Below are positions 8,876-17,118 of a stretch of DNA of 64,000 nucleotides, piece after piece. The position numbers and the translations under genes are program-made. Each line of letters opens with the position of its first letter. Position 1 is the stretch's first letter. The DNA lies in NCBI RefSeq assembly GCF_011290685.1, contig NZ_JAANYN010000017.1, positions 27,435 through 91,434 of the forward strand. Reading direction: 5' to 3'. The stretch is from Cyclobacterium plantarum (GTDB lineage Bacteria > Bacteroidota > Bacteroidia > Cytophagales > Cyclobacteriaceae). Under the pieces are notes generated by a model that was not told where the DNA came from, searched no databases, and saw only the letters and a program-made list of their open reading frames with translations.

Positions 8876-9820
8876 ATGAACCGAAGATCCTCATTTAAAA
8901 AAATATTGTCTGTAGCAGCAGCAGGGTTTGTAAGCCCAGAGATCCTTGCTTCCAACCAGTTTTCATTATTAAATAAAAAAGCTGACACTTCAGGCCCGCT
9001 TTATCTTTTTACAAAAGTCCTTCAATGGCTGCCGCTTGGCGAAATCCCGGATACTGTAAAATCCTTGGGTTTTGATGGGATTGACCTGCCGGTGCGAAAA
9101 AATGGTTTTTTCGATAAAGATGAAATCAAGAGCAAGTTACCTGGTATAGTCAGTGCCAGTGAAAACCTTAAACTCAGCAGGCCAGTCCTTACCACAGACA
9201 TGAATGTCTACCAAATGAATGAAATGGATGAGTTTTTGAGGATGCTGGCAGGGGAAGGGATCCGGGATTATAGAATGGGATACCTTTCCTTCACTTCAAA
9301 AGACATCCTCGAAGAACTGAAGACCTTGAATGTTTCCATGCGAAAATTGGCTGATTTACATGAAAAACATGGCGTTAATGGTCATTACCAAAACCATGCC
9401 GGCAAAAGAGTGGGGGGTTCTGTGTGGGAAATCCACCACCTGTTGGATGGTATTCAGCCCGAGCATATTGGTATTCAATTTGACTTGCGACACGCTACCG
9501 TTGAAGGATATCAGTCTCATGAAAACGCCTACCGGCTGATTGCTGATAAAATCCGAAGTTTCGATCTGAAAGATTTTGTCTGGGGAAATCCGGAAGGAAA
9601 AGGGGATAAGCCTGTAAATGTACCCATGGGTGAAGGGCATGTCAATTTTAACTTACTTAAAGACCATCCGGGTTTCAAGGGAAAGCTTCCCAAAATCCTT
9701 CATGTAGAATACGACCTGGGAGGTGCAGAACATGGTAACAGCAAGCCCAGCGCATCAAAATCAACCATTCTATCTGCCATTAAGAAAGATGTTAACGTAT
9801 GCCTTTCCCTGATGTCCTGA
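8876..9820 (+). CDS. Exported sugar phosphate isomerase/epimerase-like TIM-barrel protein
   Basis: The N-terminus (NRRSSFKK, a hydrophobic Ala-rich core, then an Ala-Ser cleavage-like site) resembles a twin-arginine signal, as is common in exported oxidoreductase-neighbour isomerases of Bacteroidota. The rest (about 35-314) matches the xylose isomerase-like TIM barrel / AP endonuclease family 2 group: LGFDGIDLPVR, a central NHAG, IGIQFDLRHATVEG and LHVEYDLGG contain the usual metal-ligand acidic and His residues. Likely substrates are sugars or keto-sugars. It starts 84 bp after the lipoprotein hydrolase gene and seems to be its own unit. A precise reaction cannot be assigned. Confidence 0.8.
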   Translation: MNRRSSFKKILSVAAAGFVSPEILASNQFSLLNKKADTSGPLYLFTKVLQWLPLGEIPDTVKSLGFDGIDLPVRKNGFFDKDEIKSKLPGIVSASENLKLSRPVLTTDMNVYQMNEMDEFLRMLAGEGIRDYRMGYLSFTSKDILEELKTLNVSMRKLADLHEKHGVNGHYQNHAGKRVGGSVWEIHHLLDGIQPEHIGIQFDLRHATVEGYQSHENAYRLIADKIRSFDLKDFVWGNPEGKGDKPVNVPMGEGHVNFNLLKDHPGFKGKLPKILHVEYDLGGAEHGNSKPSASKSTILSAIKKDVNVCLSLMS

Positions 9821-9828
9821 GATGCAAT

Positions 9829-10428
9829 TTAGCTTAGTGCTTTGTTCAGTAATTCTTTTGCTTCCGGAGAATGCGGCATGGATAAAGCCTTTTCTTTCCC
9901 TTTAACGGACATTTTGTTCCAGGTTTTTTGGAGTATTCCCACAAGCTTTGGTTCCTCATGCTCATGTTTATGGATAAACTCCTTAAAATAATACTTCAAA
10001 AAAACCAGGCAAATCACATCCTCCAAGGCCTGTGTTCCGGGGTCGGTTTTTAATCTTCTTTTGTTTAACAAGTCATCTACTTTTTTTATATCCTCTTCAG
10101 TATAACCATTTTGCTCCATGATTTTCCCGGCCATTTCTCCATGGAACTGCTTGAGCTTGGTTCTCCAGAGCAGGTATCCTTTTCTGTCCATGGGGTAATC
10201 CTCCCTGGGAATAGCCCATCGCTTGATATGCTGGCATCTGGCAGCCAGGCGAAGTAGTTCATCCGAATCCGGGTAGGTTTCCATCAGCATTTCAGACATC
10301 CGGATACCATATATCAATTCTTTGGGAAAAGATTGCCCATTTACCAATTCCTGATGGGGGTCCTCTCTATTAATGGCATCAAAGTCTTCAAGGGTTTTTT
10401 TAAACCTGGCTTCCGTGCTTTTACTCAT
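9829..10428 (-). CDS. DUF4202 family protein
   Basis: About 199 residues from the ATG at 10428; an earlier in-frame TTG at 10446 is less likely. The sequence ARFKKTLEDFDAINREDP, LAARCQHIKRWAIPREDYP and the following YLLWRTKLKQFH match the DUF4202 family, which is alpha-helical with conserved His and Arg residues and is found in bacteria and fungi. The conserved H-x-x-R-W and R-x-x-Y-P positions suggest a ligand- or metal-binding helical bundle; this is inference and no activity is established. It is soluble, with no signal peptide. Convergent with the isomerase gene, only 8 bp apart. Confidence 0.85.
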   Translation of the reverse strand: MSKSTEARFKKTLEDFDAINREDPHQELVNGQSFPKELIYGIRMSEMLMETYPDSDELLRLAARCQHIKRWAIPREDYPMDRKGYLLWRTKLKQFHGEMAGKIMEQNGYTEEDIKKVDDLLNKRRLKTDPGTQALEDVICLVFLKYYFKEFIHKHEHEEPKLVGILQKTWNKMSVKGKEKALSMPHSPEAKELLNKALS

Positions 10429-10649
10429 AGTTTTTATTGTTTTCAAAATAAATGTAGCAAAATAAAGTGAAATAGTACACCCCGTCTCTTTGACGCACGT
10501 TATCTAACGCTCGACGGCACTAGGTCACTCAAGCCATTTTTCAAACTCAAAACCCAGTCCCAGGGTCCTATATGGTGCTTTCCTCCCCCCAACCTACATT
10601 GAAGAGCAGGTTAAATCAGACTTTCCCGTGCATCTTTAAGAAATTTGTT

Positions 10650-10657
10650 TAATTTTG
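10650..10657 (+). promoter_or_regulatory. Probable -7 box for carB
   Basis: TAATTTTG fits the Bacteroidota TAnnTTTG box and lies 42 nt before the carB ATG. No good TTTG is present at the expected upstream distance, so the call rests on the -7 box and its position. Confidence 0.35.
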
Positions 10658-10699
10658 CACCAATTTAGCCAAATGTAAACCACTTGAAAAAACCTCAGC

Positions 10700-13519
10700 A
10701 TGCCAAAAGACAGTAGCATCAAACATGTTCTTATCATCGGAAGCGGCCCAATAATCATCGGACAGGCCTGTGAATTTGACTATGCAGGATCACAAGCTGC
10801 CAGATCCCTAAGGGAGGAAGGCATAATAGTAACCCTGATCAATTCAAATCCTGCCACCATCATGACCGATCCGGTAACAGCAGACAATGTTTATCTGTTG
10901 CCACTTGAAAAAAAATCCATTGTACAAATTTTAAAGGAGCATCCGGACATAGACTGTGTGCTACCTACTATGGGAGGTCAGACCGCTCTAAACCTGGCCA
11001 TTGATTGTGACAAAGCAGGTATTTGGGAAAGATTCAACACCAGAATGATTGGTGTGGACATAGATGCCATTGACACTGCAGAAAACCGGGAAAAATTTAA
11101 AGCCCTATTGGGTAAACTCGATATCAATGTCTGTATTGGGAGAACGGCTACTTCATTTTTGCAAGGTAAAGAGATCGCACAGGAAATTGGGTTTCCGCTC
11201 GTAATTCGACCTTCCTATACTTTGGGAGGAACCGGCGGAGGTTTTGTAGACGGTCCGGATAGTTTCGAGGAGGCGCTGAGTGCAGGATTAAAGGCCTCCC
11301 CCACCCATGAGGTACTTGTAGAACAAAGCATTTTGGGCTGGAAGGAATATGAGCTTGAGGTTTTGCGTGACAATATTGGCAATATGGTCGTCATCTGTTC
11401 CATTGAGAACTTTGACCCAATGGGGGTACATACAGGAGACTCCATTACAGTTGCCCCTGCAATGACGCTTCCCGATACGGTTTATCAGAAAATGAGAAAC
11501 ATGGCCATCCGCATGATGAATGGCATAGGGAATTTTGCTGGTGGATGTAATGTGCAATTTGCGGTAAGCCCCGATAATCAAACCATTATTGGAGTAGAGA
11601 TCAACCCAAGGGTATCCCGATCTTCTGCTTTGGCTTCTAAGGCAACAGGATACCCGATTGCTAAGGTTGCAGCCAAGCTAGCTGTAGGTTATAACCTGGA
11701 CGAGCTGAAAAATAGTATCACAGGCAACACCTCTGCCTATTTTGAGCCTGCCATAGATTATGTAATCGTCAAAATCCCAAGATGGAATTTTGATAAATTT
11801 AAAGGTTCTAACCGGAAGCTCGGACTTTCCATGAAAGCTGTTGGAGAAGTCATGGGAATTGGTAGGAATTTTCAGGAAGCCCTGCAAAAGGCCTGTCAAT
11901 CTCTTGAAATTAAGAGGAATGGACTTGGAGCAGATGGCAAAGAGCTCAAAAATCAGGATGAAATATTGTACAGTCTGGCCAACCCCAGTTGGAACAGGTT
12001 GTTTCATATTTACGATGCCTTCAAATTGGGGATTTCATTCCGGACCATACAAGACCTGACCAAAATTGATAAATGGTTCCTCAAGCAAATTGAAGAATTG
12101 GTCCATTTGGACATTACCCTGGCAAAAGAAACACTTCAAAGCATCAGTTTTGATCTGATGAAAAAGGCCAAACACAAGGGCTATGCCGATCGGCAAATTG
12201 CCCATCTGTTGGGATGCCTTGAAAGCGAGGTGTTTTACAAGAGAAGAGATGAAATGGGAATTAAAAGGGTATTCAAATTAGTGGATACCTGTGCCGCCGA
12301 ATTTGAGGCCAAAACCCCCTACTTCTATTCCAGCTTTGGAGATGAAAATGAATCTCCGGTTTCTGACAGGAAAAAAGTAGTGGTTTTAGGCTCTGGTCCA
12401 AACCGTGTAGGTCAGGGTATTGAATTTGATTATTCCTGTGTACATGGAGTATTGGCTGCGAAGGAATGTGGATATGAGACAATCATGATCAATTGTAATC
12501 CCGAGACGGTTTCTACAGATTTTGACGTTGCGGATAAACTTTATTTTGAACCCGTCTTTTGGGAGCACATTTATGAAATAATCTTACACGAAAATCCCAT
12601 CGGGGTAATTGTGCAGTTGGGGGGACAAACGGCACTTAAACTGGCCGAAAAACTGGATAAGTACAATATACCTATTTTGGGAACCAGCTTCAAGGCGCTG
12701 GACCTGGCTGAAGACAGGGGTAGATTTTCCAACTTACTCAAAGAAAATGATATCCCCTATCCCGAATTTGGCACCATACACAGTACAGATGAGGCACTGG
12801 AGCTCTGTAAGACCATAGGCTTTCCCCTTCTCGTCAGACCTTCCTATGTACTTGGCGGGCAGGGAATGAAAATCGTAATCAACGAGAAGGAACTGGAACA
12901 ACATGTGGTAGATGTACTTCGGGACATTCCCAACAACGAAATTCTACTGGATCACTTTCTGGAAGGAGCCATAGAAGCTGAAGCGGATGCCATCTGTGAT
13001 GGAGAACATGTTTATATCATCGGGATCATGCAACACATAGAGCCCGCAGGCATCCATTCAGGAGATTCCTATGCAGTACTACCTCCTTACAATCTGGGGG
13101 ACCTTGTCATCCGCCAAATAGAGACATACACTGAAAAAATCGCCCTTGCACTGCAAACCAAGGGACTGATCAACATACAGTTTGCCATCAAAAACGATAA
13201 GGTCTATATCATCGAAGCCAACCCAAGAGCTTCCAGAACTGTGCCTTTTATCTGTAAAGCCTATCAGGAGCCCTATGTCAATTTTGCCACCAAAGTGATG
13301 CTTGGAGAAAAGAAAGTAACAGACTTCAATTTTGCGCCAGTCAAAAAAGGTTATGCCATTAAAGAACCTGTATTTTCTTTTCACAAATTTCCCAATGTCA
13401 ATAAAGAATTGGGACCTGAAATGAAATCTACAGGAGAAGCTATTTACTTCATTGATGACTTAATGGACGATTATTTTCTTAAAATCTTTGCTGAAAGAAA
13501 TCTTTACCTTAGTAGGTAA
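10700..13519 (+). CDS. carB: Carbamoyl-phosphate synthase large subunit lacking the MGS allosteric domain
   Basis: Two homologous ATP-grasp halves are visible. The first begins IGSGPIIIGQACEFDYAGSQA and holds RPSYTLGGTGGGF; the second begins LGSGPNRVGQGIEFDYSCVHG and holds RPSYVLGGQGMKIV. The enzyme makes carbamoyl phosphate from bicarbonate, ATP and ammonia supplied by CarA, feeding pyrimidine and arginine synthesis. The usual length is about 1070 residues; this one is 939 and stops right after the second carbamoyl-phosphate domain, so the C-terminal MGS-like domain that binds UMP, IMP and ornithine in E. coli is absent. The end is a clean stop followed by a strong terminator, not a frameshift. 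carA is not adjacent. Confidence 0.96.
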   Translation: MPKDSSIKHVLIIGSGPIIIGQACEFDYAGSQAARSLREEGIIVTLINSNPATIMTDPVTADNVYLLPLEKKSIVQILKEHPDIDCVLPTMGGQTALNLAIDCDKAGIWERFNTRMIGVDIDAIDTAENREKFKALLGKLDINVCIGRTATSFLQGKEIAQEIGFPLVIRPSYTLGGTGGGFVDGPDSFEEALSAGLKASPTHEVLVEQSILGWKEYELEVLRDNIGNMVVICSIENFDPMGVHTGDSITVAPAMTLPDTVYQKMRNMAIRMMNGIGNFAGGCNVQFAVSPDNQTIIGVEINPRVSRSSALASKATGYPIAKVAAKLAVGYNLDELKNSITGNTSAYFEPAIDYVIVKIPRWNFDKFKGSNRKLGLSMKAVGEVMGIGRNFQEALQKACQSLEIKRNGLGADGKELKNQDEILYSLANPSWNRLFHIYDAFKLGISFRTIQDLTKIDKWFLKQIEELVHLDITLAKETLQSISFDLMKKAKHKGYADRQIAHLLGCLESEVFYKRRDEMGIKRVFKLVDTCAAEFEAKTPYFYSSFGDENESPVSDRKKVVVLGSGPNRVGQGIEFDYSCVHGVLAAKECGYETIMINCNPETVSTDFDVADKLYFEPVFWEHIYEIILHENPIGVIVQLGGQTALKLAEKLDKYNIPILGTSFKALDLAEDRGRFSNLLKENDIPYPEFGTIHSTDEALELCKTIGFPLLVRPSYVLGGQGMKIVINEKELEQHVVDVLRDIPNNEILLDHFLEGAIEAEADAICDGEHVYIIGIMQHIEPAGIHSGDSYAVLPPYNLGDLVIRQIETYTEKIALALQTKGLINIQFAIKNDKVYIIEANPRASRTVPFICKAYQEPYVNFATKVMLGEKKVTDFNFAPVKKGYAIKEPVFSFHKFPNVNKELGPEMKSTGEAIYFIDDLMDDYFLKIFAERNLYLSR

Positions 13520-13539
13520 ACCTGGATTTATTCCCAATT

Positions 13540-13574
13540 CCCGGCCCTTTTAAACAGGGCCGGGCTATTTTTTA
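13540..13574 (+). terminator. Rho-independent terminator after carB
   Basis: Perfect 9-bp GC-rich arms (13540-13548 and 13556-13564, CCCGGCCCT / AGGGCCGGG) with a 7-nt loop are followed by CTATTTTTT. It lies 21 bp past the carB stop. Confidence 0.9.
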
Positions 13575-13715
13575 CCTTTTTGTTTTGCAGGTTACAGATT
13601 GGTTTTTATATAATTTTTCCCTTAATATTGAATGGAAAAAAGGAATTATCCGTTAAAAAAATAGGTTAATGTTTAACTATTGGTCGGATTTCGTGCATTT
13701 TCAAAATTGGTCATC

Positions 13716-13970
13716 ATGATTTTAAAAATAATAATCTTCTTTATTGCTTTGGGGTGGATCTTTTCAAGTTTGCTGCGGTACTTTTTGAATAGCAAACTGA
13801 AGAAGTTTGCCGATCAGGTTCAGGAAGCCCAAAGGGAAGAGGCCAGAAAAAAAAATAAACCCAAAGGTGGAAATGTAAATGTTGATTTTGTACCTGGAAA
13901 AGGCAAAAAAGGCACTTCCGGAAATATTTCTGGAGGAGATTATATTGACTATGAAGAAGTTAAGGACTAA
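13716..13970 (+). CDS. DUF4834 family small membrane protein
   Basis: An 84-residue protein from ATG 13716; the longer frame would need a TTG at 13680. One N-terminal helix (about 2-22) is followed by a charged region (KLKKFADQVQEAQREEARKK) and a Gly/Lys-rich tail ending in an acidic GDYIDYEEVKD. This arrangement matches the DUF4834 family of Bacteroidota: single-pass proteins with a short cytoplasmic coiled-coil-like tail. Function unknown. It lies between the carB terminator and another small envelope gene. Confidence 0.75.
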   Translation: MILKIIIFFIALGWIFSSLLRYFLNSKLKKFADQVQEAQREEARKKNKPKGGNVNVDFVPGKGKKGTSGNISGGDYIDYEEVKD

Positions 13971-14055
13971 CCGTCTCAAGAAATAAAAAAATATATTTAT
14001 CCCTCCTGAATTTCCTTTCGGGGAATTTTTATACATTTAGGCCATATTCTGAGAA

Positions 14056-14595
14056 ATGAGGCCTTTTATTGCCATATCGCTGTTATTTTGTTTCATAGTC
14101 TATCATTTTGGGTACCATGTATTTCACAAAGTATACCAATACAAGATAGAAAAGGATTGGTCTGAAAGGGTATATCAGGAAGACTTCTCCAATAAGAAGG
14201 TCATGAAAATCCCCATGAAACTCCCCTATTCCTTTGATGAGGAAGGTTTTCAGCTGACAAATATTCCCTTTACCAAAGACGGTAAAGCCTATAGGGCCAT
14301 ACAAAAACGTTTTAAAGATGACACCTTTGAGTTGGTCTACGTTCCCGATATGGCCAAAATCAAATTGGAAATCAATACCAAGCAATGGATCCTTACAATC
14401 ATACCTGAAAACGGTTCGGACTCCCAAAATGACCAGGTCATTTCACAAACTTCCTTAAAAGATTACATTAAACCACTTTTTCAATTTGTCTTTTCAAAAC
14501 CATCAGTCAACAGGATGAATTGGAATAGTTTTTTTACCTGTTTTTGGATGGAAACCCTGATACCCTTTCCAAGTCCACCTCCCAGATTTGTTTAA
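14056..14595 (+). CDS. Membrane-anchored protein of unknown function
   Basis: The 179-residue frame begins with a hydrophobic helix (about 3-20, ISLLFCFIVYHFGYH) that could be a signal anchor. It is followed by a soluble charged part with FQLTNIPFTKDGKAYRAIQKR and FELVYVPDMAKIKLEINTK. The region 35-130 looks like a small beta-rich domain. The last 25 residues (Phe/Pro-rich, ending PSPPPRFV) look less like ordinary protein sequence. No family recognised. The gene overlaps by 4 nt the end of a minus-strand coding-like remnant. Confidence 0.6.
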   Translation: MRPFIAISLLFCFIVYHFGYHVFHKVYQYKIEKDWSERVYQEDFSNKKVMKIPMKLPYSFDEEGFQLTNIPFTKDGKAYRAIQKRFKDDTFELVYVPDMAKIKLEINTKQWILTIIPENGSDSQNDQVISQTSLKDYIKPLFQFVFSKPSVNRMNWNSFFTCFWMETLIPFPSPPPRFV

Positions 14596-14753
14596 AACAC
14601 CAGGGAAACCTGTTCGAATTTATCCTTAAAAACAATTCGTGGTTTCCCTCCTCTTGTTTCCATAAACAACAAAAAGCCAAAGGTCAACAATCCTGCAATA
14701 ATCAGGAATGCAATTTTAGAACCACCCCAATTCTCGTGGTGGAAAGCATTGCA
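14592..14753 (-). pseudogene. Possible C-terminal remnant of a membrane protein
   Basis: On the minus strand an open stretch of 53 codons ends in TAA at 14592. Its translation contains a well-formed hydrophobic helix (ENWGGSKIAFLIIAGLLTF) followed by a charged tail with METRGGKPRIVFKDKF. This looks like the C-terminus of an integral membrane protein. A TGA at 14754-14756 closes the frame upstream, and no in-frame ATG precedes the helix. It may be a decayed gene end, a gene with an upstream frameshift, or chance. The rest of the 14596-14983 space holds no gene that I can support. Confidence 0.3.
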
Positions 14754-14983
14754 TCATTCCACCTGAAACAATTTCAGACATGGAAACTGGTTCCTGAAAG
14801 GGTTTGATAATTTGCGGAAAAAATGAATTTTCTGCTTTTTGAGGAAATCTCTATACGAATTACACCTGTTAGATTAAGGAGAATTTCTTTTCAAATCAAG
14901 CTTGCAGTGGCCCCGTAGGTGATGGATAAAAAAAGAGGAAAGCCAAATAACCAATCAAAAACAATCAAGAAAATACCCGACCA

Positions 14984-16111
14984 ATGAAAAATATATACAT
15001 TAAAAGTTTATTACTTGTATTGCTAGCAAGTATAATAATGGAAAACCACATCAAGGCCCAGGGATGTGTAGCCATAAGGCAATTTTCTGGAGTGGGAAAT
15101 GCCCTGAATCAAGGGGAGCTCCTTCAAAAGGGTGACTGGAATTTTGTCACCAACTACCGGTATTTCAGGTCTTTCCGGCATTTTAAGGGCACACACGAAG
15201 AACCTGACAGGGTAGCCAATCATACAGAGGTAATCAACTGGTCACATGCCGTGGATTTTAATATCAGCTATGCCTTCAATAACCAATTATATGGTGCGAT
15301 TTCACTTCCATTTGTTTACAATGAAAGGAGCTCTCTGTACGAGCATGGCCGGACTGAAAGACACGTTAGTTATTCTCAGGGAATAGCAGACATGAGATTG
15401 GGGTTGGGGTACTGGCTATTTAAGGGAGATAGGGCCAAAAATGGCAATATGGCATTTGGACTCAACCTAAAACTCCCCACTGGGAATTATGACGCCCGTA
15501 GCACTTTCTTCAATGTCGGTCCGGAAGGAGCGCCTGAAAGACGGCCCGTGGATCAGTCCATACAGCCCGGGGATGGGGGAGTCGGGCTAATCGTCGATAT
15601 GCAGGGATTGCGTTTCCTGGGAAAGGAATTTGTCTTTTTTTACGATGGTTTTTACCTGATCAACCCCAGAGAAACCAATGGGACCAGGACTTTTCGTGAA
15701 ACATTAAGTCCAATCTTATCCAACGAGTCCATAATGGCAGTACCTGACCAGTTCGCTTTAAGAGCAGGGGTTTTCAAATCCCTGTTTGTACACGGCCTGG
15801 GTCTTTCCCTTGGAGGAAGGGTTGAGGGCATTCCTGTAAGAGACTTAATCGGAGGAAATGAAGGCTTTAGAAGGCCAGGGTATGTGATATCCTTCGAGCC
15901 AGGTATCAGTTACATGATCAATAACTTCACCATCAACGTCAATGTGCCGGTAGCATTGCACCGCAACCGAACCAGAAGTGTGACGGATATAGCCGCTAGC
16001 ACCCCTGACAATTACCGCCATGGGGATGCTGCATTTGCAGATTACTTGTTGAATGTAGGTCTGGCCTGGAGAATCGTCAAAAAAGAAACGCCAGTTTTCA
16101 ATGAATTTTAA
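14984..16111 (+). CDS. Outer-membrane beta-barrel-like protein of unknown function
   Basis: The 375-residue protein has a signal peptide (about 1-25, ending IKAQ). The mature chain is made of alternating amphipathic strands with many aromatic residues, e.g. WNFVTNYRYFRSFRHF, LYGAISLPFVYNER, MRLGLGYWLF, MAFGLNLKLPTGNYD and YLLNVGLAWRIV. The 'LPTGNYD' stretch and the mature length recall the outer-membrane putative transporter / phenol-meta-degradation-like group (barrels of about 300-370 residues). A ligand cannot be inferred. It appears monocistronic: a 388-bp upstream region and a strong terminator directly downstream. Confidence 0.75.
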   Translation: MKNIYIKSLLLVLLASIIMENHIKAQGCVAIRQFSGVGNALNQGELLQKGDWNFVTNYRYFRSFRHFKGTHEEPDRVANHTEVINWSHAVDFNISYAFNNQLYGAISLPFVYNERSSLYEHGRTERHVSYSQGIADMRLGLGYWLFKGDRAKNGNMAFGLNLKLPTGNYDARSTFFNVGPEGAPERRPVDQSIQPGDGGVGLIVDMQGLRFLGKEFVFFYDGFYLINPRETNGTRTFRETLSPILSNESIMAVPDQFALRAGVFKSLFVHGLGLSLGGRVEGIPVRDLIGGNEGFRRPGYVISFEPGISYMINNFTINVNVPVALHRNRTRSVTDIAASTPDNYRHGDAAFADYLLNVGLAWRIVKKETPVFNEF

Positions 16112-16116
16112 TCATT

Positions 16117-16146
16117 TTCCCGCCCTGATTGATAGGGCGGGAATTT
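16117..16146. terminator. Bidirectional terminator between convergent genes
   Basis: A GC-rich hairpin, TTCCCGCCCT (16117-16126) with AGGGCGGGAA (16134-16143), has a 7-nt loop and T-rich flanks on both strands. It serves the barrel gene on plus and the metalloprotease gene on minus, whose stop it abuts. Confidence 0.88.
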
Positions 16147-16919
16147 TATCTCCCCCCATTGGCCCGAAGGTCATTCCTGCAATTCTCATCCAGTTCGGGC
16201 ACGGAATTCTGCATAAAATTGAGTACGTTACTGGTTTCTACAGCCCAATACATCAAACAATCCGCATTGTCACAATGGAACTCCCGATCTTGATCAGTAT
16301 CTTCATGGGGCGTAACCATTTCAGTACCTATGTTTACCAAACCTAAAAGGTGTCCCAATTCATGCAGTGCCACGGTAGCTTCCAGGTTTCCTCTGCCCGG
16401 TTTTCTGAATCCACCTGAATTTTCGGCGATTCTTTTCCCGAAAAGGACCATACTGGTATTCCTGTATGCTGCCCCTATGGTAAAGTATTCCTCTTCATTT
16501 TGCATAAAAAAACCATCTACCACCAATAAAAACACAGATACTGTATTGCCGTCATTATAGCTCTCCCTGTAGCGGTTTTCCAATTCGGCAATTTTATCGG
16601 TTGTATAAAATTCCTCCCCTTCAGCTGGTATCTCCCTTTCAGTAACCCGGATGCCTTCAGGTTTCAAGGTAAGCTCCTGAAGGAAATCCCTCATCTCGCT
16701 AACCATAAAACTGGTTGGTTTGAAGCCCTCCATATATACAATTTCCAATTCCAAGGCAGTAAACCGGTCGTCAGAAAGTAAAAAATTAGCAGATTTGCCC
16801 ACATCCCACCTGGAGGCCCCTATTCCTACAAAAGGGTCCTCTCTAATTGGTTCTTCACATCCCTGAAAAAGGAGAGCCAAAAAAGCGAATAGTATTAATT
16901 TATTTCGTATAAATTTCAT
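16146..16919 (-). CDS. Metzincin-like zinc metalloprotease lipoprotein
   Basis: A lipoprotein signal ends in FQGC (Cys21). The catalytic helix VALHELGHLLGLVN (around residue 185) has the metzincin HExxHxxGxx pattern, but the position of the third zinc ligand is Asn. It is followed by a His/Asp-rich stretch (TPHEDTDQDREFHCDNADC) and CLMYWAVE, which looks like a Met-turn. The two Cys around it recall the extra Cys-rich site of archaemetzincins. It is probably anchored on the cell surface or in the periplasm and may process proteins. The third ligand may be supplied by the downstream His (inference). A consensus promoter sits immediately before the ATG. Confidence 0.8.
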   Translation of the reverse strand: MKFIRNKLILFAFLALLFQGCEEPIREDPFVGIGASRWDVGKSANFLLSDDRFTALELEIVYMEGFKPTSFMVSEMRDFLQELTLKPEGIRVTEREIPAEGEEFYTTDKIAELENRYRESYNDGNTVSVFLLVVDGFFMQNEEEYFTIGAAYRNTSMVLFGKRIAENSGGFRKPGRGNLEATVALHELGHLLGLVNIGTEMVTPHEDTDQDREFHCDNADCLMYWAVETSNVLNFMQNSVPELDENCRNDLRANGGR

Positions 16920-16923
16920 CTGG

Positions 16924-16954
16924 CAAAATTAAACCTGTCTTTTGTAACGGCAAA
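16924..16954 (-). promoter_or_regulatory. Consensus Bacteroidota promoter giving a predicted leaderless mRNA
   Basis: On the minus strand TTTG (16951-16954), a spacer of exactly 19 nt and TAATTTTG (16924-16931) match the published TTTG-N19-TAnnTTTG consensus. The metalloprotease ATG (16919) is only 4 nt beyond the -7 box, so transcription should begin at or within a base or two of the start codon. Confidence 0.75.
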
Positions 16955-17118
16955 ACCCTTAAGACCCGTACATGGTTTTCAAAAAGAAATGATTTATCCC
17001 CAATGTACCCGGACCAAAAGTAAAGCGACCACTAAAAATCAACATTAAAATATACTATATTAAGTTAAAAATTGTTTAAAAAGTAAATGTTTCACGTTAT
17101 CATTATAAACTCCAGCAC

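Noticed and set aside
14544..14807. Plus-strand frame of 87 codons after the 14056 gene
   Set aside because: The translation is unlike protein and lies opposite a better minus-strand coding-like stretch.
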